NCBI RefSeq assembly: GCF_036178845.1
Contig: NZ_CP108070.1
Location: forward strand, 6,572,001 to 6,636,000
DNA length: 64,000 bases
Source: Streptomyces sp. NBC_00271
GTDB lineage: Bacteria; Actinomycetota; Actinomycetes; Streptomycetales; Streptomycetaceae
Reading direction: 5' to 3'
Of this stretch, positions 1 to 9,508 are shown one piece after another. The position numbers were made by a program, and so were the translations under genes. The stretch's first letter is position 1. Every line of letters starts with the position of its first letter. The notes under the pieces were generated by a model. The model made no database searches and was not told where the DNA came from. It saw only the letters and a program-made list of their open reading frames with translations.

Positions 1-1235
1 TGCTCTCCGGCGGCCAGATCGTCGTCGCTCCGCCCGCCGGGCTCGACGCGCCGGGCCTGCGGGAGCTCGCCGCCCGCCACGGCCTCACCGGGGTTTTCCT
101 GACCACCGCCCTGTTCAACCTGATCGCGGGGGAGGACCCGGCCGCCTTCGCGCCCTTGCGCACCGTCCTGACCGGTGGCGAGGCCGCTACCCCCGCCGCC
201 ATGCGCCGGGTCCGCGAGGCCTGCCCCGAGCTCGCCCTCGCCCATGTCTACGGGCCGACCGAGACCACCACCTACGCCACCCACTTCCCGCTCGACACCG
301 TCGACGACGTGCCGCCGATCGGTGCCGCCCTCGACAACATGCGGGCGTACGTCCTGGACAGCGGCCTGCGCCCGGTCCCGGCCGGGGTCGCGGGCGAGCT
401 GTACCTGGCGGGCGCGGGCCTGGCGCGCGGCTATGTGCGCCGACCGGCTCTGACCGCCGAGCGGTTCGTCGCCGACCCGTTCGGGGCGCCCGGCTCGCGC
501 ATGTACCGCACCGGTGACCTGGTGCGCTGGCGCGCCGACGGCGTACTCGCGTACGTGGGCCGCACCGACCACCAGGTGAAGGTGCGCGGCTTCCGCATCG
601 AGCTCGGCGAGATCGAGGCCGCCCTGATGGCGCTCGACGGCGTGGCCCGGACGATCGTCCTCGTCCGCGAGGACCGCCCCGGCGCCCGCCGCCTGGTGGC
701 GTACGTCGTCGGCGAGGACCTCCGGCCGGAGCGGCTGACCGACCAACTCGCGGGCAGGCTGCCTGAGTTCATGGTGCCCTCGGCGATCGTCGCGCTCGAC
801 GAGCTGCCGCTGACGCCGAACGGCAAGGTCGACCGCGCGGCGCTGCCCGCCCCCGAGGCCCCCACCACAGGAGGCGGCCGGGGCCCGGCCGACGCACGTG
901 AGGAGATCCTCGCGGCCGCCTTCCAGCAGGTCCTCGGCATCGCCGGGGCCGGCGTCGAGGACTCCTTCTTCGACCTGGGCGGCGACTCCATCATGGCGAT
1001 GCAGGTGGTGGCTCGGGTCCGCGAGGCCGGCTTGGTGATCAGCGCCCGCGACGTCTTCCGGCTGCGCACGGCCGCCGCGATCGCCGAGTCCGCACGGCCG
1101 GCGCCGGCTGACCCGGCCCTCTCCGACGAGCCGCTCATCGAGCTGGACGACGACGAACTGGCCGTACTGGAAGCCGGGTTCGCCGACGAGCTCGGCCTGG
1201 CTGACGCCGACCTGTCCGTGGAAGCGGGGCACTGA
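1..1235 (+). CDS. NRPS, C-terminal part of an adenylation-thiolation module (5' end outside window)
   Basis: The reading frame is open from base 3 to the stop at 1233-1235 (410 residues visible). It begins inside an adenylation domain: [11 protein letters not shown] (A5), the YRTGDLVRW region (A7/A8) and TPNGKVDR with the A10 lysine are visible. A thiolation domain follows with [13 protein letters not shown], whose Ser takes the phosphopantetheine arm. The remaining tail of about 55 residues is acidic and may dock to the next NRPS. The six readable substrate-pocket positions (278, 299, 301, 322, 330, 331 in GrsA numbering) read F-L-G-V-T-Y, which resembles aliphatic (Ile/Val-type) codes. The first three code residues lie outside the window, so the substrate is only a guess. 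The stop is one base from the next ATG, so the two NRPS genes are probably co-translated. Confidence 0.93.
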   Translation, partial: LSGGQIVVAPPAGLDAPGLRELAARHGLTGVFLTTALFNLIAGEDPAAFAPLRTVLTGGEAATPAAMRRVREACPELALAHVYGPTETTTYATHFPLDTVDDVPPIGAALDNMRAYVLDSGLRPVPAGVAGELYLAGAGLARGYVRRPALTAERFVADPFGAPGSRMYRTGDLVRWRADGVLAYVGRTDHQVKVRGFRIELGEIEAALMALDGVARTIVLVREDRPGARRLVAYVVGEDLRPERLTDQLAGRLPEFMVPSAIVALDELPLTPNGKVDRAALPAPEAPTTGGGRGPADAREEILAAAFQQVLGIAGAGVEDSFFDLGGDSIMAMQVVARVREAGLVISARDVFRLRTAAAIAESARPAPADPALSDEPLIELDDDELAVLEAGFADELGLADADLSVEAGH

Positions 1236-1236
1236 C

Positions 1237-4200
1237 ATGACACCGACGACACAGAACACGGCACAGGAGACGCCCCGCGGGCAGGTCCCGGCCGTCGAGG
1301 CATCAAGATCCGCGGCCGCCGCGCGCCCCGCCCGCGCCCTTCCCGAGGGCATCGAGGAGCTGCTGCCGCTCTCCCCGCTCCAGGAGGGTTTCCTGCTCCA
1401 CGCCGCCGACGCGCGGGCCGCGGGCGCCGTGGACGTGTACGCCACTCAGATCCGGATCGACCTGCAGGGTGCGCTCGACCGGGCCGCGCTCCGCTCGGCC
1501 GCCGAGCGGCTGATCGCCCGGCACACCGCGCTGCGCGCCGCCTTCCGGCACGCGGGGCTCAAGCGTCCGGTCCAGCTGGTGCACCGACATGTGCCCCTCG
1601 CCTGGGAGGAGTTCGACCTCGACGCACTCGGCGACGACGAGCGTGAGGACGAGGCCGCCCGGCTCGCCGCGGCCCAGCGCACCCGGGGCTTCGACCTGAC
1701 GCGTCCGCCGCTGCTGCGGTTCGCGCTGCTCGGGCTCGACGCCGGGCGGCACCGGCTGGTGCTGACCGCCCACCACATCCTGTGGGACGGCTGGTCGGTG
1801 CCGTTGCTGCTGACCGAGCTGTTCACGCTGTACGCCGACGGCCCGGACGCGGCACTGCCCCCGGCCGTCCCGTACCGCTCCTTCCTCGCCTGGCAGCGTG
1901 CCCAGGACCGACCGGGCGCCGAGAAGGCCTGGGCGGCCGCGCTCGACGGGCTCGCCGAACCCACCCTGTACGCCCCGCACGCGGCCGATCTGCCGCCCGC
2001 CCCGCAGGACGAGGTCAGGGCGCAGCTCCCCGCCGCGGTCGCCGACCGGCTCGCCGAGCACGGCCGCCCGCACGGCGTCACCACCAACACGGTGGTCCAG
2101 TTCGCCTGGGGCCTGCTGCTCGGCCGGCTCACCGGCCGCGACGACATCGTCCTCGGCGGCACGGTCTCCGGCCGTCCGGCGCAGCTCGCGGGAGCGGAAC
2201 GGATGGTGGGGATGCTCCTCAACACCGTCCCGGTCCGGATCCGGTTCCATGAGGACGAGCCCGCCCTGACCGCGCTCGCCCGGCTCCAGGCCGAACAGGC
2301 CGAACTGCTCGACCACCACCACCTCGGCCTCGTGAGCGTCCAGCGGGCCGCCGGGCACGGCACCCTCTTCGACACCACCACCGTCTTCCAGAACTTCCCG
2401 CTCGACCACACGGCCCTCGACGGCCTGCTCGCGCGCGGCGGGCTCCGCCTCACCGGTTACGGCATCGGTGACGCCACGCACTACCCGCTGCGGCTTGCCG
2501 TCACCCCCGGCGACGGGCTCGACCTCCGCCTCGGCCACCGCACCGACGTCGTCGGCGCCGCCGAGGCGACGACCCTGCTCGACCGGCTCATCCGTGTCCT
2601 GGAGGCCATCGCCGCCGAGCCCATCCGCCCGGTCGGCGCCATCGACGTACTGTCCGAGGAGGAGCGGCACCGGCTGCTCACCACCTGGAACGCCACCGAG
2701 GGCCCGCGGCCCACCGCCACGCTCATCGAGCGCTTCGAGGCGCAGGCCGACCGCACGCCCGACGCCACCGCCGTCGTCTTCGGCGACACCTCGCTCACCT
2801 ACCGCGAACTCGACGCCCGGGCCAACCAGCTGGCCCGGCTGCTGATCGCCGACGGGGCGGGCCCCGACCGGCTCGTCGCGGTCGCCGTGCGGCGCTCCCT
2901 CGAACTGGTCGTCGCCCTGTACGCCGTGCTGAAGGCGGGCGCCGCCTATCTGCCCGTCGATCCGGACTACCCGGCGGGCCGCATCGCCCAGCTCCTCGAG
3001 GACGGCGCCCCGGTCGCCGTGCTCACCACCACCGGCACGGCCGTCCGGCTGCCGGCCACCGACGTCCCGGTCCGCCACCTCGACACCCTCGACCTGTCGG
3101 GGCTGCCCCGGACCCGGCCCGCCGCACACGGCCACCCGGCCGCGTCCCTCGACGACACGGCGTACACGATCTTCACCTCGGGCTCGACCGGCCGCCCCAA
3201 GGGCGTCGCGGTGCCGCACCGGGGGATCGTCAACCGGCTCAGCTGGATGCAGGAGCGCTACCGGCTCACCGCCCGGGACCGGGTGCTCCAGAAGACCCCG
3301 GCGGGCTTCGACGTCTCCGTGTGGGAGTTCTTCTGGCCGCTGCTCGAAGGCGCCACCCTCGTCGTCGCGCCACCGGACGCCCACAAGGACGCCGAGCAGC
3401 TCGCCGAGCTGATCGTCCGGCACCGGGTCACCACCGTGCACTTCGTGCCGTCGATGCTCGCCGCGTTCCTGCGCGAACCCGCCGCCGCGCGCTGCACCGG
3501 CCTGCTGCGCGTGGTGTGCAGCGGCGAGGCGCTCCCGCTCGACCAGCAGCTCCGCTTCCACGAGGTGCTGCCGGACGTCGGGCTGCACAACCTGTACGGG
3601 CCGACCGAGGCCTCCGTCGACGTCACGTCCTGGGAGTGCCGCCCCGAGCCGGACGCCCGCTCGGTGCCGATCGGCGCGCCGATCACCAACACCCAGGTGT
3701 ACGTCCTGGACGGCGGCCTGCGCCCGGTCCCGGCCGGGGTCGCGGGCGAGCTGTATCTGGCGGGCACCGGCCTCGCGCGCGGCTACGCGGGCCGCCCGGG
3801 GCTGACCGCCGAGCGATTCGTGGCCAACCCGTTCGGGGCGCCCGGCTCGCGCATGTACCGCACCGGTGACCTGGTGCGCTGGCGCGCCGACGGCGTACTG
3901 GACTACGTGGGCCGCACCGACCACCAGGTGAAGGTGCGCGGCCTGCGCATCGAGCTCGGCGAGATCGAGAACGCCCTGACCGCCTGCGAGTGCGTCGCCC
4001 AGGCGGTCGTCGTCGTCCGCGAGGACCGGCCCGGCGCGCGGCGCATCGTCGCGTACGTCGTGGCCACCGGCTTCGACGAGGAAGCAGTGCGCGGCGAACT
4101 GGCCTCGGTCCTCCCGGAGTTCATGGTGCCCTCGGCGATCGTCGTGCTCGACGAACTGCCGCTGACGCCGAACGGGAAGGCCGACCGCAAGGCGCTGCCC

Positions 4201-7191
4201 GCCCCCGAGACGCCGAGCGGCGGAGGGCGCGGCGCCGCGGGGGGCCGCGAGAGGGTCTTCACCGCCGCCTTCGCCGAGCTGCTCGGCCTCGCCGAGGTCG
4301 GCGCCGACGACTCGTTCTTCGACCTGGGCGGCGACTCCATCATGGCGATGCAGGTCGTCTCCCGGGCCCGCGAGGCCGGACTGGTCGTCACGGCCCGCGA
4401 GGTCTTCCGGCTGCGCACCGCCGCCGCGCTCGCCGAAGCCGCGCGGGACGCCGCCGCGGAGCCGGCAGCCGAAGCCCCGGACGCCGGCCTCGGCTCGGCC
4501 CCGCTGAGCCCACTCGGCCAAGAACTCCTCGCCAGGGGCGGCGAGTTCGACGGATTCCATCAGGCCGTCCTGGTGGAGCTGCCCGCCGGACTCGACGACC
4601 GCACCCTCACCGCTGCCCTGCAGGCCGTGGCCGACCGGCACGACATGTTGCGCGCCACTCTGGTGCGCGGCGACGGCGAGCCGCACTTCGCGATCCCAGC
4701 CCCGGGCGCCCCGGGCGCCACCCCGATCCGCCTGGCCCGCGCCGAGCTCCCGGACCAGGGCGCCCCGGAGCGTACGGCCGCCGTCACCGCCGCCGCCGAG
4801 GCGGCCCGTGCCGGGCTCGCCCCCGAGCGCGGCGTGATGCTGCGCGCCGTACGCCTGATCACCCCCGACGGCGAACCGGACCAACTCCTGCTCTGCGCAC
4901 ACCACCTGGTGATCGACGGGGTGTCCTGGCGGATCGTCCTGCCGGATCTGGCCGCCGCCGCGGCCGCCCTCACCGAGGGCCGCCCGGTTGCCCTCGCCCC
5001 GGTCCCGGCCTCCTACCGGACATGGGCCCGCGCCCGGGCGGCCGAGGGCGCCCGGACCGTGGAGAGCCCCCACGGGGCGCCGCTCGGCGCGCGCGCCGTG
5101 GACCCCGGGCGGGACACCTTCGCCGCCGCCCGGCACACCCGGCTCGTCGTCCCGGCCGACCTCGCCGAAGACCTGCTCGGCGCGGTGCCGGCCGCCTTCC
5201 ACGGCCGCCCCGACGATCTCCTGGTCACCGCGCTCGCCCGGGCCGTCGACGCCTGGCGGGTCAAGCGGGGCGGTACCTCGGGGTCTGTGGCCGTCGACAT
5301 CGAGGGGCACGGCCGGGACACCGGTGACGCCCGCGACCTGTCCCGCACGGTCGGCTGGTTCACCGAGGTCCGCCCGGCCCTGCTCACCCCGGCGGGCGCC
5401 GACCTGCCCGGCGCGGTCAAGCGGGTCAAGGAACAACTGCGCGCACACCCTGCGGACGCCCGACCGCCGCGAGCCCAGATCCTGTTCAACTACCTCGGCA
5501 GGATCGGCGACGACCCCGCGGCCACCGGCGGCGGCTGGCGGATCCTGCCGTCCGCGGCGCTGCCGCACGGAGCCGACCCCGGCATGCCCACGCCGTACGC
5601 CCTCGAAGTGCACGTACTGGCCCAAGAGACCCCTTCCGGCCCCGAACTGCACGCCGTGTGGACCACTCCCGGGGAGCTCTTCACCCCCGAGGAGACCGCC
5701 GAACTCACCCACCTGTGGCTCGCCGAACTGGACGCCCTCGCCCTCCTCGCCGGCCGGCCGGGCGCGGGCGGGCGTACCCCGTCCGACCTGCCGCTGATCA
5801 GGCTCACTCAGGACGATATCGAGCAGTTGGAGGCCACCGCCCCGAGTCCCGCCGACATCCTGCCCCTCACCCCGCTCCAGGAGGGTTTCCTCTTCCACGC
5901 CGCCGAGGCGGGGGAGGGGCTCGACGTCTACACCACGCAGGTACGCCTCGACCTGGAAGGCCCGCTCGACACGGCCGCGCTGCTGCGGGCCGGGGAACGC
6001 CTGGTCGCCCGGCACACCGCACTGCGGGCCGGCTTCCACCACGAGGGCCTGACCGTCCCGGCCCAGGTGGTCCACCGCGAAGTGGCCCTGCCCTGGGCCG
6101 AGGTGGACCTCGGCGCGCTCCCCGAGCGGGACCGGGCCGCCGAGGCCGCGTCGGTGGCCGCCCGTGAGCGGGCCCGTCGCTTCGACCTCACCCGGCCACC
6201 GCTGCTCCGGCTCGTACTGCTGCGGCTCGGCGCCGAACGACACCAGTTGATCATCACCGGGCACCACATCGCCTGGGACGGCTGGTCGACGCCGGTCCTC
6301 GTGGAGGAGCTGTTCACCTTGTGGGCGCGCGGCAGCGCCGAAGCCCTGCCCCGGCCCGTCCCGCACGCGGCTCACCTGGAATGGCTCGCCGGACAGGACA
6401 CCGCCGCCGCCGAGGCCGCCTGGGCGGCACACCTCGACGGACTCGAGGGCCCGCTGCTCGTCGCCCCCGAGGCGGCCGACCGGGACCCCGTCCCGCAGGA
6501 GACCGTCATCGAGGAGCTCCCCGCCGAGTTGCTCGGCCGCCTCACCGACGAGGCGCGGCGGCACGGGCTCACCCTCAACACCCTGCTCCAGGGCGCCTGG
6601 GCGCTGGTCCTGGCCCGCGCCACCGGACGCGACGACGTCGTGTTCGGCACCACCGTCTCCGGGCGTCCCTCCGAACTCGCGGGCATGGAACGCATGGTGG
6701 GCCTCTTCGTCAACACCCTGCCCGTACGGCTCCGGGTGCCCGGCGGGGCGAGCCTCCTCGACGTTTTCACCCGCCTCCAGAGCGAACAGGCCGAACTCAT
6801 CGACCACCACCATCTGGGGCTCGGCCGTATCCAGCAACTCGCCCACACCGGCCAGCTGTTCGACACCACCACCATGCTCGTCAACTACCCGCTCGACCTC
6901 GACGCCCTCTCCGGCGGCCTCGCGAGCCCCAGGCTCACCGGCATCGGGGTCGACGACGCCACGCACTATCCGCTGCGCCTGGTCGCCGTCCCAGGGCCCG
7001 GCGGCGCACTCACCATGCGCCTCGGCCACCGCCCCGACACCCATGGGGCCGACGAGGCGGCGAAGTTCCTCGGCCGCACCGCGAAGGTGCTGCGGGTCTT
7101 CGCCGACGACCCGGCGACGCCCGTGCACCGCATCGACCTGATGGACGAGGCGGAGCGCGCCCAACTGCTCGTCCAGTGGGGCGGCTACTAG
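1237..7191 (+). CDS. NRPS, domains C-A(Ser)-T-E-C
   Basis: 1984 residues. Condensation domain at about 40-480 ([20 protein letters not shown], an HHxxxDG site). Adenylation domain at about 485-985, with [20 protein letters not shown] and the A10 lysine in [12 protein letters not shown]. The pocket residues read D-V-W-H-V-S-L-V-D-K, a classic serine code. Thiolation domain around residue 1030 (LGGDSI). Epimerization domain at about 1090-1500 ([23 protein letters not shown]), so D-Ser is predicted. A second condensation domain at about 1543-1970 ([20 protein letters not shown]) ends at the stop, with no A, T or thioesterase after it. The last C domain should therefore use an acceptor supplied by another protein, or release the chain. 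It is expected to work with the MbtH protein at 15120. SerA follows on the same strand. Confidence 0.97.
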   Translation: MTPTTQNTAQETPRGQVPAVEASRSAAAARPARALPEGIEELLPLSPLQEGFLLHAADARAAGAVDVYATQIRIDLQGALDRAALRSAAERLIARHTALRAAFRHAGLKRPVQLVHRHVPLAWEEFDLDALGDDEREDEAARLAAAQRTRGFDLTRPPLLRFALLGLDAGRHRLVLTAHHILWDGWSVPLLLTELFTLYADGPDAALPPAVPYRSFLAWQRAQDRPGAEKAWAAALDGLAEPTLYAPHAADLPPAPQDEVRAQLPAAVADRLAEHGRPHGVTTNTVVQFAWGLLLGRLTGRDDIVLGGTVSGRPAQLAGAERMVGMLLNTVPVRIRFHEDEPALTALARLQAEQAELLDHHHLGLVSVQRAAGHGTLFDTTTVFQNFPLDHTALDGLLARGGLRLTGYGIGDATHYPLRLAVTPGDGLDLRLGHRTDVVGAAEATTLLDRLIRVLEAIAAEPIRPVGAIDVLSEEERHRLLTTWNATEGPRPTATLIERFEAQADRTPDATAVVFGDTSLTYRELDARANQLARLLIADGAGPDRLVAVAVRRSLELVVALYAVLKAGAAYLPVDPDYPAGRIAQLLEDGAPVAVLTTTGTAVRLPATDVPVRHLDTLDLSGLPRTRPAAHGHPAASLDDTAYTIFTSGSTGRPKGVAVPHRGIVNRLSWMQERYRLTARDRVLQKTPAGFDVSVWEFFWPLLEGATLVVAPPDAHKDAEQLAELIVRHRVTTVHFVPSMLAAFLREPAAARCTGLLRVVCSGEALPLDQQLRFHEVLPDVGLHNLYGPTEASVDVTSWECRPEPDARSVPIGAPITNTQVYVLDGGLRPVPAGVAGELYLAGTGLARGYAGRPGLTAERFVANPFGAPGSRMYRTGDLVRWRADGVLDYVGRTDHQVKVRGLRIELGEIENALTACECVAQAVVVVREDRPGARRIVAYVVATGFDEEAVRGELASVLPEFMVPSAIVVLDELPLTPNGKADRKALPAPETPSGGGRGAAGGRERVFTAAFAELLGLAEVGADDSFFDLGGDSIMAMQVVSRAREAGLVVTAREVFRLRTAAALAEAARDAAAEPAAEAPDAGLGSAPLSPLGQELLARGGEFDGFHQAVLVELPAGLDDRTLTAALQAVADRHDMLRATLVRGDGEPHFAIPAPGAPGATPIRLARAELPDQGAPERTAAVTAAAEAARAGLAPERGVMLRAVRLITPDGEPDQLLLCAHHLVIDGVSWRIVLPDLAAAAAALTEGRPVALAPVPASYRTWARARAAEGARTVESPHGAPLGARAVDPGRDTFAAARHTRLVVPADLAEDLLGAVPAAFHGRPDDLLVTALARAVDAWRVKRGGTSGSVAVDIEGHGRDTGDARDLSRTVGWFTEVRPALLTPAGADLPGAVKRVKEQLRAHPADARPPRAQILFNYLGRIGDDPAATGGGWRILPSAALPHGADPGMPTPYALEVHVLAQETPSGPELHAVWTTPGELFTPEETAELTHLWLAELDALALLAGRPGAGGRTPSDLPLIRLTQDDIEQLEATAPSPADILPLTPLQEGFLFHAAEAGEGLDVYTTQVRLDLEGPLDTAALLRAGERLVARHTALRAGFHHEGLTVPAQVVHREVALPWAEVDLGALPERDRAAEAASVAARERARRFDLTRPPLLRLVLLRLGAERHQLIITGHHIAWDGWSTPVLVEELFTLWARGSAEALPRPVPHAAHLEWLAGQDTAAAEAAWAAHLDGLEGPLLVAPEAADRDPVPQETVIEELPAELLGRLTDEARRHGLTLNTLLQGAWALVLARATGRDDVVFGTTVSGRPSELAGMERMVGLFVNTLPVRLRVPGGASLLDVFTRLQSEQAELIDHHHLGLGRIQQLAHTGQLFDTTTMLVNYPLDLDALSGGLASPRLTGIGVDDATHYPLRLVAVPGPGGALTMRLGHRPDTHGADEAAKFLGRTAKVLRVFADDPATPVHRIDLMDEAERAQLLVQWGGY

Positions 7192-7280
7192 ATCGTCCCG
7201 GGCCCGCCAGGCCCCCAGGGGGGCGGCTGCCCCCTGTGCCCGAGCACGTCAGCAGACAGCACTCACCGAGAGGCCAGACC

Positions 7281-8924
7281 GTGATCCGTCACCGTGCCCA
7301 CGTGCGCTCCCCGCGCCCCGTCGTCCTGCTCGCCGAAGAGCTCTCCCCGGCCACCGTGGAGGCGCTCGGCTGGGACGTCGACATCCGTCGTGTCGACGGC
7401 GCCGACCGTGCGGCCCTGCTGCCCGCGCTCGCCGAGGCCGACGCCGTCCTCGTGCGCAGCGCCACCCGGATGGACCGGGAGGCGATCGCCGCCGCGCCCC
7501 GCCTCAAGGTCATCGCCCGGGCCGGCGTCGGCCTCGACAACGTCGACATCCCGGCCGCCACCGAGGCCGGCGTCCTCGTCGCCAACGCCCCGACGTCCAA
7601 CATCACCAGCGCCGCGGAAATGGCCGTCGGCCTGCTGCTGGCCGTCGCCCGCAACATCCCGCAGGCCGACGCGGCCCTGAAGACCGGCGCCTGGCAGCGC
7701 AGCCGGTGGTCCGGCGTCGAGCTGGCCGGCAAGGTCCTCGGCGTCGTCGGCCTCGGCCGCATCGGCACCCTCGTCGCCCAGCGGATGGCCGCCTTCGGAA
7801 TGGACGTGGCGGCGTACGACCCCTACGTGACCGCCGCGGGCGCGGCCGCCGTCGGTGTACGGCTGCTCTCGCTCGACGAGCTGCTCGCCCAGGCCGACTT
7901 CCTCACCGTCCACCTGCCGCGCACCCCGGAGACCACCGGCCTGATCGGCTTCGAGGCGCTGCGCAAGGTCAAGCCCACCGTGCGCATCGTCAACGCCGCG
8001 CGCGGCGGCATCGTCGACGAGAACGAGCTGTACGCCGCGCTCAAGGAGGGCCGTGTCGCGGGCGCCGGACTCGACGTGTACGCCGCCGAACCGTGCACCG
8101 AATCGCCGCTGTTCGACCTCGACAACGTCGTCGTGACCCCGCACCTGGGTGCCTCCACCGACGAGGCGCAGGAGAAGGCGGGCATCGCCGCCGCCCACTC
8201 GGTGCGGCTCGCGCTGGCCGGCGATCACGTGCCGGACGGGGTGAACGTGCAGGGCGGCCCGGTCCCCGACGCGGTACGCCCGTGGCTGCCGCTGACCGAG
8301 CGGCTCGGCCGGGTCTTCACCCGGGCCGTGGGCGGCGTCCCCGCCCAGCTGGAGATCCAGCTGCACGGCGAGATCGCCGAGCTGGACGCCGGCGTGCTCG
8401 AACTCGGGGCGCTCAAGGGCCTGCTGGAGACCGTCGCCGGGGGCGCGGTCAGCCGTGTGAACGCCCCGCTGGTCGCCCTGGAGCGCGGCCTGACCTCGCG
8501 GCTCACCACCCACCAGGGGGGCGGGAGCCACCGCTCCACCGTCACCCTGCGCGGCATCTTCCCCGATGGCCGGGTCGTCACCGTGAGCGGCACCCTGGCC
8601 GGTGTCCGCCTCCAGGAGAAGCTCGTCGAGGTGCTCGGCTATGAGCTGGAGCTGCCGCTCTCCGGCGACCTCGCCTTCCTGCGCTACCCGGACCGGCCGG
8701 GCGCGGTCGGCCTGATCGGCTGCGAGTTCGCCGACGAGGGCGTGAACATCGCGGCCATGCAGGTCGCCAGGGACGCCGCCGGCACCACCGCCCTGGCCGG
8801 CCTCGTCGTGGACTCGCCCGTACCGCCCACCGCGCTCGGCCGCGCCGCCGCCTCCGTCGGCGCCGACCAGAGCTGGACCGTGCCGGCGGCCACCGCCCGA
8901 ACCGGCCGGACGGACCGCGCATGA
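7281..8924 (+). CDS. serA: D-3-phosphoglycerate dehydrogenase
   Basis: 547 residues, close to the long actinobacterial SerA form. It oxidises 3-phosphoglycerate to 3-phosphohydroxypyruvate, the first step of serine synthesis. Visible are the Rossmann motif GVVGLGRIGTLVAQR (near residue 153), NAARGGIVDE with the substrate arginine, the PHLGAS catalytic histidine region, an intervening domain, and a C-terminal ACT domain starting near LAFLRYPDRPG. The GTG at 7281 was chosen because GAGAGG lies 7 bases upstream and homology begins there. The upstream reading frame runs back into the NRPS shadow. It sits between a Ser-activating NRPS and a YbaK gene whose ATG overlaps its stop (ATGA). It is probably a cluster-specific copy that boosts serine supply; the housekeeping serA is expected elsewhere. 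That role is inference. Confidence 0.95.
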   Translation: MIRHRAHVRSPRPVVLLAEELSPATVEALGWDVDIRRVDGADRAALLPALAEADAVLVRSATRMDREAIAAAPRLKVIARAGVGLDNVDIPAATEAGVLVANAPTSNITSAAEMAVGLLLAVARNIPQADAALKTGAWQRSRWSGVELAGKVLGVVGLGRIGTLVAQRMAAFGMDVAAYDPYVTAAGAAAVGVRLLSLDELLAQADFLTVHLPRTPETTGLIGFEALRKVKPTVRIVNAARGGIVDENELYAALKEGRVAGAGLDVYAAEPCTESPLFDLDNVVVTPHLGASTDEAQEKAGIAAAHSVRLALAGDHVPDGVNVQGGPVPDAVRPWLPLTERLGRVFTRAVGGVPAQLEIQLHGEIAELDAGVLELGALKGLLETVAGGAVSRVNAPLVALERGLTSRLTTHQGGGSHRSTVTLRGIFPDGRVVTVSGTLAGVRLQEKLVEVLGYELELPLSGDLAFLRYPDRPGAVGLIGCEFADEGVNIAAMQVARDAAGTTALAGLVVDSPVPPTALGRAAASVGADQSWTVPAATARTGRTDRA

Positions 8925-9481
8925 GCACCGAAGTCCTGCGTGCCGAGGTCCCGCGTATCGGGGCCTCCCGCGCCGAAGTCCCGCGCACCGACACCTCGCG
9001 TCGCCTGCTCTCCCTGCTGAACGACGCCCACGTCCCGTACCGGCTGATCCGGCACGCCCCCGAGGGCCGCACCGACCTCGCCTCGGAGCTGCGGGGCCAC
9101 CCCCTGGAACAGGCTGCCAAGTGCCTGGTGGTGAGGGTGGGCTCGGGCCGCCGAAGACGCCGCTACGTGCTGGCGGTGGTGCCCGGCGACCGCCGCGTCG
9201 ACATGGCCCGCGTCCAGGAGCTGTTCGGGGGTACCGACACCGCCTTCGCGTCCCGCGAGATCGCCGAGAGGCTCTCGGGCTGCGTCAGCGGCTCGATCGT
9301 GCCGTTCAGCTTCCACCCGGAGCTGGAGCTGGTGGTCGACCCGGACCTGCTCGCCGGGGAGGAGATCTTCTTCAACGCGGCTCGCCTCGATCTGTCCCTG
9401 GCGCTCGGCGTCGAGCCGTACCGGGCGCTCGCCCGCCCGCGCGTCGCCCGCGTCGCGACCCCCGCCCCGATGCCGGCCTGA
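8921..9481 (+). CDS. YbaK/ProX-type aminoacyl-tRNA deacylase domain protein
   Basis: 186 residues. From about residue 28 it matches the YbaK/EbsC fold: YRLIRHAPEG, LEQAAKCLVVRV with the conserved lysine, AVVPGDRRVDMARVQELFG, and GCVSGSIVPFSF. Family members hydrolyse mischarged tRNAs such as Cys-tRNA(Pro), or act in trans on other aminoacyl-tRNAs. The first 25 residues contain a short repeat (RAEVPRI / RAEVPRT) that looks like a recent local duplication. The ATG overlaps the serA stop by four bases, so it is translationally coupled to serA and belongs to the same NRPS-linked operon. Possible roles are protecting tRNA from a nonproteinogenic amino acid of the pathway, or hydrolysing an aminoacyl intermediate; neither can be decided from sequence. 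It ends 27 bases before the convergent SARP gene. Confidence 0.88.
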   Translation: MSTEVLRAEVPRIGASRAEVPRTDTSRRLLSLLNDAHVPYRLIRHAPEGRTDLASELRGHPLEQAAKCLVVRVGSGRRRRRYVLAVVPGDRRVDMARVQELFGGTDTAFASREIAERLSGCVSGSIVPFSFHPELELVVDPDLLAGEEIFFNAARLDLSLALGVEPYRALARPRVARVATPAPMPA

Positions 9482-9508
9482 GCCGTCCCGCCGAGCTCCT
9501 GTCCCGTG

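Noticed and set aside
1303..7164. 1953-residue open frame antisense to the NRPS
   Set aside because: A product of high GC content; it opposes clear NRPS motifs on the plus strand and has no recognisable domains.
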